The position numbers and the translations under genes were made by a program. 35,671 nucleotides of DNA from Deltaproteobacteria bacterium RIFOXYA12_FULL_58_15 (GTDB taxonomy: Bacteria; Myxococcota; XYA12-FULL-58-9): the NCBI GenBank assembly GCA_001798605.1, contig MGST01000238.1, positions 1 through 35,671 of the forward strand. Direction: 5' to 3'. Shown here piece by piece: positions 21,267 through 29,083 of this stretch; within the stretch, counting starts at the first letter, position 1; each line of letters starts with the position of its first letter. Below the pieces are notes generated by a model that saw only the letters and a program-made list of their open reading frames with translations, ran no database searches and had not been told where the DNA came from.

Positions 21267-22013
21267 GTGAAGCTCTGCAGATTCCTTGTTGGTGCGACTC
21301 TTTTGGCCATCGGTCTCACTGCGGGCCACGAGCCCGCGCAAGCCGGCAACTCCACATTGGGTACCATTACCTTCCTGCGTGGGGACGCCCTACGGGCGAA
21401 ACAAGGTACCCACTGGGAACCCATCAAAGAGAAGACCGCCGTCTTCCAGGGTGATAAGCTCAAAACGAAGGAAGGGGCCAGGCTCGAAGCAACTTTGGCC
21501 GACGGCTCAAAACTGCGGCTTGGCGGCAACTCTGAGCTCAATCTGCAGCAGGTGAGCTTCGGCAAGAAATCCAAGGCCAAAAAGAAGGTGAGCGTGAAGC
21601 TGGTTGTTGGCCGAGTTTGGGCGTCAGTCACCAGCCTGTTTGGCTCTGATTCCAAATTTGAGGTAACGAGCCCCAATGCCGTTGCCGGTGTCCGGGGTAC
21701 TCGCTTTGCCGCTTCCCTTGGTGACGACGGGTCCACCACGGTGAAGGTCTATGCAGGCAATGTTCTGGTCTCCAACCAACCCATTTACGCCATCAAGGGA
21801 CACACCAAGGCCAACCGGGTGGAAGTCGCCGGTCCCCAGGAGATCGCCAAAGACGCCTGGGAAGAAATGGTGGCAGGTGCCATGAAGATGGTGCAGGTTG
21901 CCGCCAACGGTGAAATGACCGCGCCCCAGGAGTTCCAAATGGCCGCCACAGAAGATGACGATTGGGAGCAGTGGAACAGCGAACGCGATAAGCTCGCTGG
22001 CATTTCAGAGTAA
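21267..22013 (+). CDS. Exported FecR-domain protein (third gene of the trio)
   Basis: The 248-residue protein starts at a GTG preceded by AGGAGG that overlaps the stop of the FlgT-like gene, so translation is probably coupled. A signal peptide ends near PAQAG. Residues about 28-170 are a FecR/DUF-type beta domain: DKLKTKEGARLEATLADGS, LRLGGNSELNLQQV, KVSVKLVVGRVWASV and FEVTSPNAVAGVRGTRF are the standard landmarks. There is no anti-sigma transmembrane segment or sigma gene, so this is not a FecI/FecR regulator; it resembles exported FecR proteins that bind an envelope ligand or polymer. The C-terminus is acidic and helical. A remnant of another gene starts just after its stop. Confidence 0.85.
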   Translation: MKLCRFLVGATLLAIGLTAGHEPAQAGNSTLGTITFLRGDALRAKQGTHWEPIKEKTAVFQGDKLKTKEGARLEATLADGSKLRLGGNSELNLQQVSFGKKSKAKKKVSVKLVVGRVWASVTSLFGSDSKFEVTSPNAVAGVRGTRFAASLGDDGSTTVKVYAGNVLVSNQPIYAIKGHTKANRVEVAGPQEIAKDAWEEMVAGAMKMVQVAANGEMTAPQEFQMAATEDDDWEQWNSERDKLAGISE

Positions 22014-22015
22014 CA

Positions 22016-22198
22016 ACCGTTGGGACTCAGGCCTACGAGAAAATCACTGGCAACTTGGTCATTCAAGCGCCGGGCCTCAAATCCTTCGGGCTTCATAATT
22101 TGAAGACAGTTGGTCGAAACGTTGCCATCGTAACGACCCTCATCACCACGCCGCGCGGACTCCGAAATCTCGAGAAGATCGGTGGCGTCAGGAAATGA
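22016..22198 (+). pseudogene. Receptor-L-domain/leucine-rich-repeat-like gene fragment
   Basis: The frame from 22016 to the TGA at 22196-22198 reads as about 60 residues with the periodicity of receptor L domains: ITGNLVIQAPGLKSF, then HNLKTVGRNVAIV, then LRNLEKIGGV. No ATG, GTG or good ribosome site opens it, and it follows the FecR gene stop directly in another frame. I read it as the 3' remnant of a lost gene, or as a frameshifted tail. L-domain repeat proteins are exported surface proteins in many deltaproteobacteria. The 44 bases between its end and the decarboxylase stop show nothing else. Confidence 0.5.
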
Positions 22199-22242
22199 CC
22201 GCCTGGTAGTAGCCGTCGCATCAGCTACGCTGGTCGTTGCAA

Positions 22243-23547
22243 TCAGCCACGGTCGTTGAAGTCCACGAGTCGCATACGACTCCTGGCGACCTTAAAGGTC
22301 CCGTGCAGGTGGGTTAGCTCCAAAGCGGTTGGGTGCCCGAGAAACAGAAACGGACTGGCTGAAAATCCATAGCTCCCCGAACAGGGAAATCCAACGAGGT
22401 CACCCGGTTCAACGGCGCTCAACTCGACGTCATAACCCATCAGGTCGATGGGGGTGCACAATGGACCAACAAGGTGGCAAGTCTGCTTTTCTCCGCCTGG
22501 TTTGGAAAGATTCACTGCCATGTAGTTTCTTCGACGGCCCGCTCCGAGGTTGCCACTTGCTGCTAAGTGGTGATTCATGCCGCCATCGAGGACAACAAAA
22601 CGCTGGTCACGAGAGACCTTCTCACTGACGGCTCGGGTAACGTAGATGCCGCTCTCGGCGGTTAGGTAACGTCCGAGCTCGATTACGTATGTCGGGCGAG
22701 AGTGGGTTTCTTTTTCGAACTCATTGACCGCGTCCATGACACCCAAGGACAACGCCCGAAGGTCTAGCTGTACACCTTCTTCGTGATAGGAGACGCCGAA
22801 ACCGCCGCCGACATTGATGCGGGAACATTGGCACGCGTGCTCTGTCTGTGCCGTCCGGACAATCTCCAAAACTTGTTTGACGTTGTCTATGAGGGCGTCG
22901 CTGTGGAGACATTGAGTGCCTGAATAGACGTGGATCCCCGCAAAATCGAAGGATGAGGAGTGGCTCGTGACAAACTCAACGGCACTCCCGATTTCTTCCT
23001 CCTCGAGGCCGAACTGAGTGGCTTTGCCGCCCATCTTCAGGGGAAAATGAGCGATCGGCCGGCTTGGATTGACTCGCAGGGTGATTCTCGGCCGGGCCGA
23101 GAGTTCGTGCGCGATTTCGTGAAGGTCGACCAGTTCCCGCAACGACTCGATGCTGATAACGCCGACCTTCCATTCAATTGCGGCTTTGAGATCTTCTCGC
23201 CTTTTTCCTGGACCGGCAAAACTCATGCTCTCTGGCGCATGGCCGGCGAGGATTGCTTGTTCTACTTCCCCCATGGACGATACATCGAGCCCATCGACGA
23301 GCCCGTGGAGAAACCGGAGGATCTCGAGATTGGAGTTGGCCTTCACCGCATAGAGAAGCTGGAACCGGTCGCCAAATGCATGTTTGACCGCCTGAACCTG
23401 GCGTCCAATGGTGGCCAGGTCATAGAGGAAGAACGGTGTTCCAAAACGCTCTGCCAGGCCCGCGAATGGGATTCCCGGAGCGACCGGCCAGAGTGAAGGA
23501 TTTCCGTCCTCAAGGTCGGCAGCGCTCCATTGATCGAGAGATTTCAT
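22243..23547 (-). CDS. PLP-dependent fold-type-III decarboxylase (DAP/ornithine decarboxylase superfamily)
   Basis: The 434-residue enzyme has the alanine-racemase-like barrel of fold type III. The PLP lysine is Lys69 in YAVKANSN; HVYSGTQ, NVGGGFGVSYHEEG and ELGRYLTAESG mark the phosphate and substrate side, and the C-terminal beta domain holds CTPID and GSYGFSASP. In diaminopimelate and ornithine decarboxylases the corresponding motif is usually CESxD; here Cys and Asp remain but Glu-Ser is Thr-Pro. This variant recalls the decarboxylases of exosortase-A-type loci and BtrK, which decarboxylates a carrier-bound amino acid. Its ATG overlaps the carrier-protein stop as ATGA, indicating coupled translation. 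Ordinary DAP decarboxylase (LysA) is less likely because of the operon context. It is the last gene of the Dlt-like operon. Confidence 0.88.
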   Translation of the reverse strand: MKSLDQWSAADLEDGNPSLWPVAPGIPFAGLAERFGTPFFLYDLATIGRQVQAVKHAFGDRFQLLYAVKANSNLEILRFLHGLVDGLDVSSMGEVEQAILAGHAPESMSFAGPGKRREDLKAAIEWKVGVISIESLRELVDLHEIAHELSARPRITLRVNPSRPIAHFPLKMGGKATQFGLEEEEIGSAVEFVTSHSSSFDFAGIHVYSGTQCLHSDALIDNVKQVLEIVRTAQTEHACQCSRINVGGGFGVSYHEEGVQLDLRALSLGVMDAVNEFEKETHSRPTYVIELGRYLTAESGIYVTRAVSEKVSRDQRFVVLDGGMNHHLAASGNLGAGRRRNYMAVNLSKPGGEKQTCHLVGPLCTPIDLMGYDVELSAVEPGDLVGFPCSGSYGFSASPFLFLGHPTALELTHLHGTFKVARSRMRLVDFNDRG

Positions 23548-23822
23548 TGTGCCGGAGCTTGCCCTTTGAGGTTTTCGGCAAGCAACTCACCAATAATGGC
23601 CGTGAGTCCACCTATCGAGGTCATGCGGTCGTCGACCAAGTGCTTGTCCTCGAAAGTGACGTGAAACTCATCCTCGAGAAAGACCAAGAACTTCGGGACG
23701 TCAAAGGAGTCGAGCACACCGGACTCAAACAGGTTTTCTGAGTCCTCAATGTCGTCATCCCATTCGACCGCGTTCTTGATAATCCACTCCAGTACTTTGT
23801 TCCTCGTCGCTTCATCGGCCAT
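23544..23822 (-). CDS. Acyl/aminoacyl carrier protein (DltC-like role)
   Basis: This 92-residue acidic helical protein has the carrier-protein fold, with Ser39 in GVLDSFD as the probable 4'-phosphopantetheine site. Canonical carriers have DSL or DSF at this place, so the prosthetic-group serine is retained. AGGAAGG lies seven bases upstream of the ATG. It stands between an AMP-forming ligase (40 bases upstream) and a PLP decarboxylase (overlap of four bases), which argues that the ligase charges it and that the decarboxylase or the acyltransferase pair uses the thioester. A housekeeping fatty-acid ACP would be expected near fab genes and have DSLD; the context here is specialised. Confidence 0.9.
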   Translation of the reverse strand: MADEATRNKVLEWIIKNAVEWDDDIEDSENLFESGVLDSFDVPKFLVFLEDEFHVTFEDKHLVDDRMTSIGGLTAIIGELLAENLKGQAPAQ

Positions 23823-23862
23823 GACAGTACCTTCCTGATGGATCTTGTCGTTTTCAAGTCAG

Positions 23863-25398
23863 TCAGTTCTTGTCGGAACCAAACTCTTTTTCAATCCTTG
23901 CCCTGTCAACCTTACCGGTTGATCCGCGCGGCAGCACTGTTAGGGCAACGAATTTGTGGGGGATCATGTAGCGGGCAATCTCCGCCTGCAATGCTGTCTC
24001 AACGGTCCCTTGGTCGAGGGTGAAACCTTGGTCGACTGCGACCACGGCGGTGATGGATTGTCCCAACTCCTCGTGTGGGACGCCGAACACCACGGCCTCG
24101 TTGATACCTTGCACCTTCATGAGGGCCGCCTCTACCTCCTGCGGGCTGATGCGGTTGCCGGCGCTTTTGATCAATTTGTCCCGCCGGCCAACGAAATAGA
24201 GAAAACCGTCATCGTCTCTTTTGACCAAATCGCCTGACCAAACAGCCAGTTCGGGGCAGACCACGGCGTCTAGCTGTCTCGGCGAAGGTTTCAACACTCG
24301 GTTGGTTGCCTCCACGTCATTCCAATATCCTTGGAAGATGACGCCGCCCCGATGTACCAGCTCCCCGACCTCTCCGGCACGACACTCCTGTCCCTTTTCG
24401 TCCACTACCAAGATCTCCACATTGGGAATAGCCTTGCCCATCGATGTGGGTCGCGATGGCAGCTCATCTGGGGGCAAAAAGGTCGAACGAAACGCCTCCG
24501 TCAACCCATACATGAGGTAGATGCTGGTCGCCGGCAGTAACCGTTGCAGTTCCGTGACGTGGCGCTCAGGGACTGAGCCTCCGGAGTTGGTGATGTACCG
24601 CAATTTCGGAAAATCCATGGTTGCGAACGGCGATAGCTTGCTCAGCAATTGCACCCACAATGTGGGCACCCCCGCCAATCCCGTGACATCGTGGGATTTG
24701 AGGTTTCTGCATATGTCTCCTGGATGGGTGGAGTTCTGCAGGACAATCTCGGCTCCCACCATGATGGTCGTCAGAAGTTGATTGAGGCCGTAATCGAAGT
24801 GAAATGGAAGGATGGAAAGGACGACATCTTCATGGACGATGTCGAGGTAACGGGCCACTATACGGGCGCCCGTGACCAAGTTCTCATGACTTAGGGTGAC
24901 CCCCTTGGGAAGTCCTGTCGAACCCGAAGTATAGAGAATCGCAACTACATCTTTGCCTATGGGGGCGGCCGACGGAGGCACCTTGCCGTTTGCAGTATCC
25001 AGGGTCGCGAAATCTCCGGCATCCAGGTAGGTGAGTTCATGCGTTTCACCGAGCAAACGGCGGCTATGCTTGTCGCCGATGACGACTTTGGGAGCACAAT
25101 GGTGTAGCCGATAGGCAACCTGTTTGAGCGTCAGTTTGGTATCGACGATGACGAATACTCCACCAGCCTTGGCCACACCCCAGATGGCGACCACCATTTC
25201 AATGGACTTGCGCAGGAGGATGACTACTCGATCACCTTTGACCAAGCCACCGGCGAGTAGGCGCATAGCGACTGCGTTGGAGAGGGTGTCCAGATCTTTG
25301 TAGGTGAGGGTATTTTTTCCCTGATACAAGGCGACCTTATCGGGACAGCGTTGGACAGTGAGCCTGAGAAGGTCTGGAACGGTGAAAGGCGTATCCAC
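23863..25398 (-). CDS. AMP-forming ligase / adenylation enzyme (DltA-like role)
   Basis: The enzyme activates a carboxylic acid with ATP and should pass it to the adjacent carrier protein. Core motifs of the ANL superfamily are present: the P-loop LYTSGSTGLPKG, YGLTEAFRST, the GDLVKRDDDGFLYFVGR hinge, KSAGNRISPQEVE and the C-terminal lysine in RGSTGKVDRA. PFHFDYGLNQ places an Asp where DltA and NRPS adenylation domains hold the substrate amino group, although fatty-acyl ligases also vary here. It resembles the AMP-forming ligases associated with exosortase-A loci. The GTG at 25398 (511 residues) is chosen because AAGGGGG lies seven bases upstream; the frame could start at a TTG at 25422. A 153-base gap separates it from the SGNH gene and may hold a second promoter (a TTGACT at 25522-25517, without a clear -10). 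Confidence 0.9.
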   Translation of the reverse strand: MDTPFTVPDLLRLTVQRCPDKVALYQGKNTLTYKDLDTLSNAVAMRLLAGGLVKGDRVVILLRKSIEMVVAIWGVAKAGGVFVIVDTKLTLKQVAYRLHHCAPKVVIGDKHSRRLLGETHELTYLDAGDFATLDTANGKVPPSAAPIGKDVVAILYTSGSTGLPKGVTLSHENLVTGARIVARYLDIVHEDVVLSILPFHFDYGLNQLLTTIMVGAEIVLQNSTHPGDICRNLKSHDVTGLAGVPTLWVQLLSKLSPFATMDFPKLRYITNSGGSVPERHVTELQRLLPATSIYLMYGLTEAFRSTFLPPDELPSRPTSMGKAIPNVEILVVDEKGQECRAGEVGELVHRGGVIFQGYWNDVEATNRVLKPSPRQLDAVVCPELAVWSGDLVKRDDDGFLYFVGRRDKLIKSAGNRISPQEVEAALMKVQGINEAVVFGVPHEELGQSITAVVAVDQGFTLDQGTVETALQAEIARYMIPHKFVALTVLPRGSTGKVDRARIEKEFGSDKN

Positions 25399-25551
25399 AA
25401 GAAACCCCCTTGATCGGTGCAAACCGCGTCAGCAAAACTCAGAAACCAACATGCCCCTTCCGGGCCGCAATCTCAGAAGATCAATCCATTAAGGGAATCA
25501 CATGGATTCATTCATCAGTCAAGCACACAACATAGTAGCCACCGGAGCAAA

Positions 25552-26856
25552 CTACCACCCCTGGCTGCGGCGGGACGTTTGCTCGGCCGACCGCACATCC
25601 AGCAAGTGCTTGCCGATCGCTTCAGTTAGTGTGACGGCATGGAATCCAGCGACGTGTGTGCCATCCGGATAGAAGAATCCGAGCATGTCAGGATGGTCTT
25701 GATAATGGACGCCCGGTACATCCCCTTCTTTGAGCAGCCGGTCCCAACATTCTTCTTGCGGGAAGAACGACTCAGCCGTTTCATTAAATGCCGGACTTTC
25801 GGGCATTCTGACGAGGATCACTGAGCCTCCCCTCTCTCTTATGGTCTTGGCAGAGGCACTCAAGCCAGAGACAATCTCGGACACTATGCGGCGGGCATCC
25901 AGTCCCCATCCAATGGGGTGCCTCTTGTTGTCACGAGCGGCGTACTCACCGCGAGCGGTTGCTAGTACCGCTGACAAATGGGAATACTCGGTAGTCACAA
26001 TCAACCTTCTGTTGGGAAGCCAAAATGAAGAGAGCCAAAAGCCCATTTGCGCTGCCCAGTCCTCAAAAGCGCCAATCCGAATCACGCTATTCTCTTCTAG
26101 GGGCACCGCAACTTCTTCCTCCTCGTGGTCCGAACCGCCAAATATGTCGGATTCACGGTCGGCCACTGAAAGCCGTTCCGCCGCTGCTGCCTTTGCCGCC
26201 AAGACCTTCGCCTGTGCCTCGAGTCGCGGCAAAACCACAAATCTCCCGAATTGCTGATACAAGGAGAGGCGCTGGGAAAGCCCTATGAATGGGAGACGAA
26301 TGACGTGTTGAATGAGTGATTCAACCGTCTTCTGAATATGCCCAAAGCTGAATCTCTGTTGGTACTGCGCAACCCACTCCCGAGATTTCTCAGAAGTGTC
26401 ACGGCAAACGTATTGTGGCGTCACGCCCAGAACAACCACGCCAGCGAATTCCTTCTCTTCTGCTAAGTCGTGCAAAATGGGAAGCGGCGAAGTGGCAGGA
26501 ATCCCCAATTGGGTCACAGAGTTTGCGCCAACAACCTCACGCAAGCGTTCCGGGACAATTGCTGCCATCGACACGGAGTCACCGATGATCACCCAGTCGT
26601 TATTGCCAGCATGGGCGACACCCTCGCGTGACCATATCCACCCGTCCTGCTCTGTGCGCGGCTCGCGGATCGCGCCTCCGGGGATGCCTGGTGCAACAAC
26701 CAAGCGAACTCCGACCTCCCAGACTGCGAACAAGAAGCAGAACAGCAGGCCGGTGTACACGAGGACTCTGCTGCCAGAAGTGCGCGGGGGATCGACGAGT
26801 CGTCGCCATTTGCGCATGTGACGTTGGGAGTTAGAACTGGAAGTAGATGAATGCAT
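25552..26856 (-). CDS. Membrane-anchored SGNH/DltD-like protein
   Basis: From the ATG at 26856 the protein has 434 residues. One transmembrane helix (about 30-55, VLVYTGLLFCFLFAVWEVGV) anchors a large domain that should face the periplasm. SGNH landmarks are visible: IIGDSVS with the nucleophile Ser94, and a C-terminal DGTH with Asp398 and His401. Such proteins partner an MBOAT: DltD with DltB in D-alanylation, AlgJ/AlgX with AlgI in alginate acetylation. The start overlaps the MBOAT gene by 26 bases and has GGAGGA seven bases upstream; later ATGs lack such a site. The membrane-anchored topology fits DltD. Alternatively it could acetylate a polysaccharide like AlgJ, but the ligase and carrier downstream favour thioester transfer. 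Confidence 0.85.
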   Translation of the reverse strand: MHSSTSSSNSQRHMRKWRRLVDPPRTSGSRVLVYTGLLFCFLFAVWEVGVRLVVAPGIPGGAIREPRTEQDGWIWSREGVAHAGNNDWVIIGDSVSMAAIVPERLREVVGANSVTQLGIPATSPLPILHDLAEEKEFAGVVVLGVTPQYVCRDTSEKSREWVAQYQQRFSFGHIQKTVESLIQHVIRLPFIGLSQRLSLYQQFGRFVVLPRLEAQAKVLAAKAAAAERLSVADRESDIFGGSDHEEEEVAVPLEENSVIRIGAFEDWAAQMGFWLSSFWLPNRRLIVTTEYSHLSAVLATARGEYAARDNKRHPIGWGLDARRIVSEIVSGLSASAKTIRERGGSVILVRMPESPAFNETAESFFPQEECWDRLLKEGDVPGVHYQDHPDMLGFFYPDGTHVAGFHAVTLTEAIGKHLLDVRSAEQTSRRSQGW

Positions 26857-28276
26857 TGGAGGGTCCTCCCACGATGGCAACCATCGTCAGCATCAAAGCC
26901 CAGATTGCCGACACCACCGGGATGGGCATCCTGTCAAACGTTAGGTTGAACGGACGCCGCCGCAGCCAAATGTGCGAGACAATGAGCAACCCGGTTAAGG
27001 ATGTCGTCAGCATCACATCGACGGAGTCGAGCAATGCCCCTTTCGGGTGGCCACCAAACATGGACTGCAAATGACTCCAAGCCACTGCGAGACTCGGCGA
27101 CCGGAAAAAGACATTGGCGATGAGAACGAGAGCAAAGGTTCCCGCACCGAGTAGAACCAAACTCGGTGTCGTTTTGAAAATGGAAATATTTCCGCCAATC
27201 TTGCGGCAGCCCGCTTCGACCACCAAATACAATCCGTGCAGAACACCCCAAGCAACCATTGTCCACGCTGCCCCATGCCACAAGCCACCCAGAAACATGG
27301 TGAACAGCACAATCCAGAACAACCGAAGGGTTCCCCACCGCGAACGGGCGAGAGAGGTACGGTAGCCTCCCAAGGACACGAACACGTAATCACGAATCCA
27401 ACTGCTCAGAGAAATGTGCCATCGATTCCAAAAATCGGTGAAGCCAATTGAGGCATACGGGTGATTGAAGTTGTTTGGCAGGCGAAATCCAAAACACAAT
27501 GCAGCGCCAATGGCGCAGGTCGAATATCCCGAAAAATCAAAAAATACCTGTGATGTGAAAGCCATGGTTGCCACCCAGGCGCTGAAACACTCGAGCTGTC
27601 CCGCCACGTCAACATGAAAAGCGGCTTCTGCTGTCGGCGCCAAGAGGACATCGGCCAAGACTGCTTTCTGGAAAAGGCCGAGTGTGAGCAAGAAGATACC
27701 CCAAGACAACTGGTGTACATTTGCCCGTTTGGGCTCGATGCATTGATCAATGAACTCTTTTGCCCGAACGATAGGCCCGGCCACCAGCTGCGGGAAAAAC
27801 GTAACATACAGCGAATAGTCGAGAAAGCTATCTCCGGGCTTCCTGTTTCCACGGTAGACATCAATTGTGTACGAGAGTGTTTGGAAGGTGTAAAACGAGA
27901 TTCCCAGCGGGAGAATCAGACCGAGCTCGAGTGGTTGGTAGGCAAATCCCATCAGGTGGAGAAGCCCCGCAAAATTGGCGAGCAAAAAGTCTCCATATTT
28001 GAAAACGCATAGAAGTCCGAGATTAACGCAGAGGCTGCAAAGGAGTAGCCCGCGGCGGGTCCGTTTCTCTTCTGTAGCATGAATGCGTTTCGCCACGATC
28101 CAATCAACAAGCGTCGAAAACCAGAGAAGGACAACAAACGGGGCGTTCCATGCGGCGTAGAAGAGATAACTCGCCAACAAAAGAATGAATTTCTTGCTGC
28201 GCCAGGCAATGGGCAGGGAGTAGAGACACAGCACTACCAGGAAGAAAAGAACGAACAAGGCCGAATTGAAAACCAT
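26831..28276 (-). CDS. MBOAT O-acyltransferase (DltB/AlgI family)
   Basis: MBOAT proteins move acyl or aminoacyl groups across the inner membrane to a periplasmic acceptor. The 481 residues include about ten to twelve hydrophobic segments. The family core is complete: LPLGISFYTFQTLSYTIDVY (about 122-141), FFPQLVAGPIVRA, DFWNRWHISLSSWIRDYVF with His287, and GLWHGAAWTMVAWG with His334, the invariant histidine. The ATG at 28276 fits the family N-terminus (VFNSALFVLFFLVVL); upstream sequence to 28396 in the frame is not family-like. It is the first gene of the five-gene operon and overlaps the SGNH gene. Sample lines from this gene hold 31 G+C in 60 bases, clearly below the flanking genes, suggesting transfer from another genome. 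Confidence 0.92.
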   Translation of the reverse strand: MVFNSALFVLFFLVVLCLYSLPIAWRSKKFILLLASYLFYAAWNAPFVVLLWFSTLVDWIVAKRIHATEEKRTRRGLLLCSLCVNLGLLCVFKYGDFLLANFAGLLHLMGFAYQPLELGLILPLGISFYTFQTLSYTIDVYRGNRKPGDSFLDYSLYVTFFPQLVAGPIVRAKEFIDQCIEPKRANVHQLSWGIFLLTLGLFQKAVLADVLLAPTAEAAFHVDVAGQLECFSAWVATMAFTSQVFFDFSGYSTCAIGAALCFGFRLPNNFNHPYASIGFTDFWNRWHISLSSWIRDYVFVSLGGYRTSLARSRWGTLRLFWIVLFTMFLGGLWHGAAWTMVAWGVLHGLYLVVEAGCRKIGGNISIFKTTPSLVLLGAGTFALVLIANVFFRSPSLAVAWSHLQSMFGGHPKGALLDSVDVMLTTSLTGLLIVSHIWLRRRPFNLTFDRMPIPVVSAIWALMLTMVAIVGGPSNAFIYFQF

Positions 28277-28365
28277 CTCAGACCCAATCCTCTGCCACCG
28301 TTGTAACGGTTCCAGGATATTATGAGCTATATGAATTTGGATCGAAATGGGTTGTATCAGAATGA

Positions 28366-28542
28366 TTTGGACAGTCCAACATTGTTGTTGGACCAAGCGG
28401 TGTCATGACCACGGTCCTGTTCACTCTGAAGAAACGGTATCCTGAGGACTACGCTTCGCGGTTCAAGGCCGCGCTCGACCGGATCGCTGCCGATCCGGCT
28501 CTTGACCCCCTGAAGCTCTATTCCGGCCCGATGGGCAACTGA
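28366..28542 (+). pseudogene. Short remnant ORF upstream of rplS
   Basis: The frame is open from 28366 to the TGA at 28540-28542. It contains an ATG at 28405 that would give 45 residues (MTTVLFTLKKRYPEDYASRF and onward, ending LYSGPMGN), but no ribosome site precedes it and the coding-like sequence seems to continue upstream of the ATG (NIVVGPSGV) until the AT-rich stretch. This looks like the 3' end of a truncated gene. I do not recognise the family; it does not look like TrmD, the usual rplS neighbour. Confidence 0.4.
28367..28379. promoter_or_regulatory. Palindrome TTGGAC-A-GTCCAA upstream of the Dlt-like operon
   Basis: A perfect 6-1-6 inverted repeat lies about 90 bases upstream of the MBOAT start, and a related TTGGACCAA follows at 28388-28396. 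The repeated TTGGAC half-site could be an operator for the minus-strand operon. Its size also permits a chance occurrence. Confidence 0.25.
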
Positions 28543-28648
28543 CCGATTGCTTTGTTTATGTTGTGCATCTTCCCTTGCAACCCTCATCGCGATTGTGGTA
28601 GTTGTCCGCTCCCTCAAAGCGGCGGATTCAGCCCGGCGGGAGAGTTCC

Positions 28649-29071
28649 ATGGGTTTGACAACAGAAAATATCGAGAAGCAACAACGTCGGCGGGAGCCAA
28701 AGTTCCGGACTGGCGATTCAGTTCGCGTGCACGTACGCATCGTCGAGGGTGACAAAGAACGCATTCAGGTATTTGAAGGTGTTGTCATCGCCATGCGTGG
28801 GACCGCTTCGCGTGAGTCGTTCACCGTCCGCAAGATCTCGTACGGCGTGGGTGTCGAGCGCGTGTTCCCAATGCAATCACCGAGCATCGACAAGATCGAG
28901 GTGGTCTCCTCGGGCCGTGTGCGTCGCGCCAAGCTCTATTATCTGCGCCAGCGCTCTGGCAAGAAGGCTCGTCTGCAAGCGCGGGATCTCGGCGATCGTG
29001 GTGGTTTGGTCGAAGAGTTGTCCATGGCTGCTGCAGTCGTTGAGCAACCTGCTGAGAACGCTGAGGCGTAA
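28649..29071 (+). CDS. rplS: 50S ribosomal protein L19
   Basis: L19 sits at the 30S-50S interface of the ribosome. The family core is clear: [33 protein letters not shown], then [18 protein letters not shown] and SPSIDKIEV, ending with [17 protein letters not shown]. The ATG at 28649 has GGGAGAG upstream and gives 140 residues, about 25 more than the usual 115; the extra is an acidic, Ala-rich C-terminal tail. The frame could open at 28547 but that part is not family-like. The usual upstream trmD is missing, replaced by the remnant and the Dlt-like operon. The next gene starts 12 bases downstream. Confidence 0.96.
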   Translation: MGLTTENIEKQQRRREPKFRTGDSVRVHVRIVEGDKERIQVFEGVVIAMRGTASRESFTVRKISYGVGVERVFPMQSPSIDKIEVVSSGRVRRAKLYYLRQRSGKKARLQARDLGDRGGLVEELSMAAAVVEQPAENAEA

Positions 29072-29083
29072 CGAAACCGCGCC

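Larger units (their letters stand above)
28277..28648. other. Intergenic region between the Dlt-like operon and rplS
   Basis: No complete gene is seen in these 372 bases. The left part (28277-28380) is AT-rich and should carry the promoter of the minus-strand operon; CATAAT on the minus strand (28325-28320) is a possible -10 element but its -35 is poor. The right part from about 28381 is GC-rich like rplS and holds a short gene remnant. The abrupt composition change near 28380 is a candidate junction of the acquired segment. Confidence 0.5.

Noticed and set aside
22243..25398. Exosortase-A locus
   Set aside because: The ligase, carrier and decarboxylase resemble those of exosortase-A loci, but no exosortase, PEP-CTERM protein or glycosyltransferase is in the window.
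26858..26869. Hairpin hiding the ribosome site of the SGNH gene (GGAGG/CCTCC)
   Set aside because: The stem would be only four to five pairs with a very short loop; probably chance.
22243..28276. Annotating the five genes as a true dlt operon for teichoic-acid D-alanylation
   Set aside because: The genome looks Gram-negative with LPS genes, the order differs from dltABCD, and a decarboxylase is included. Only the roles are comparable.
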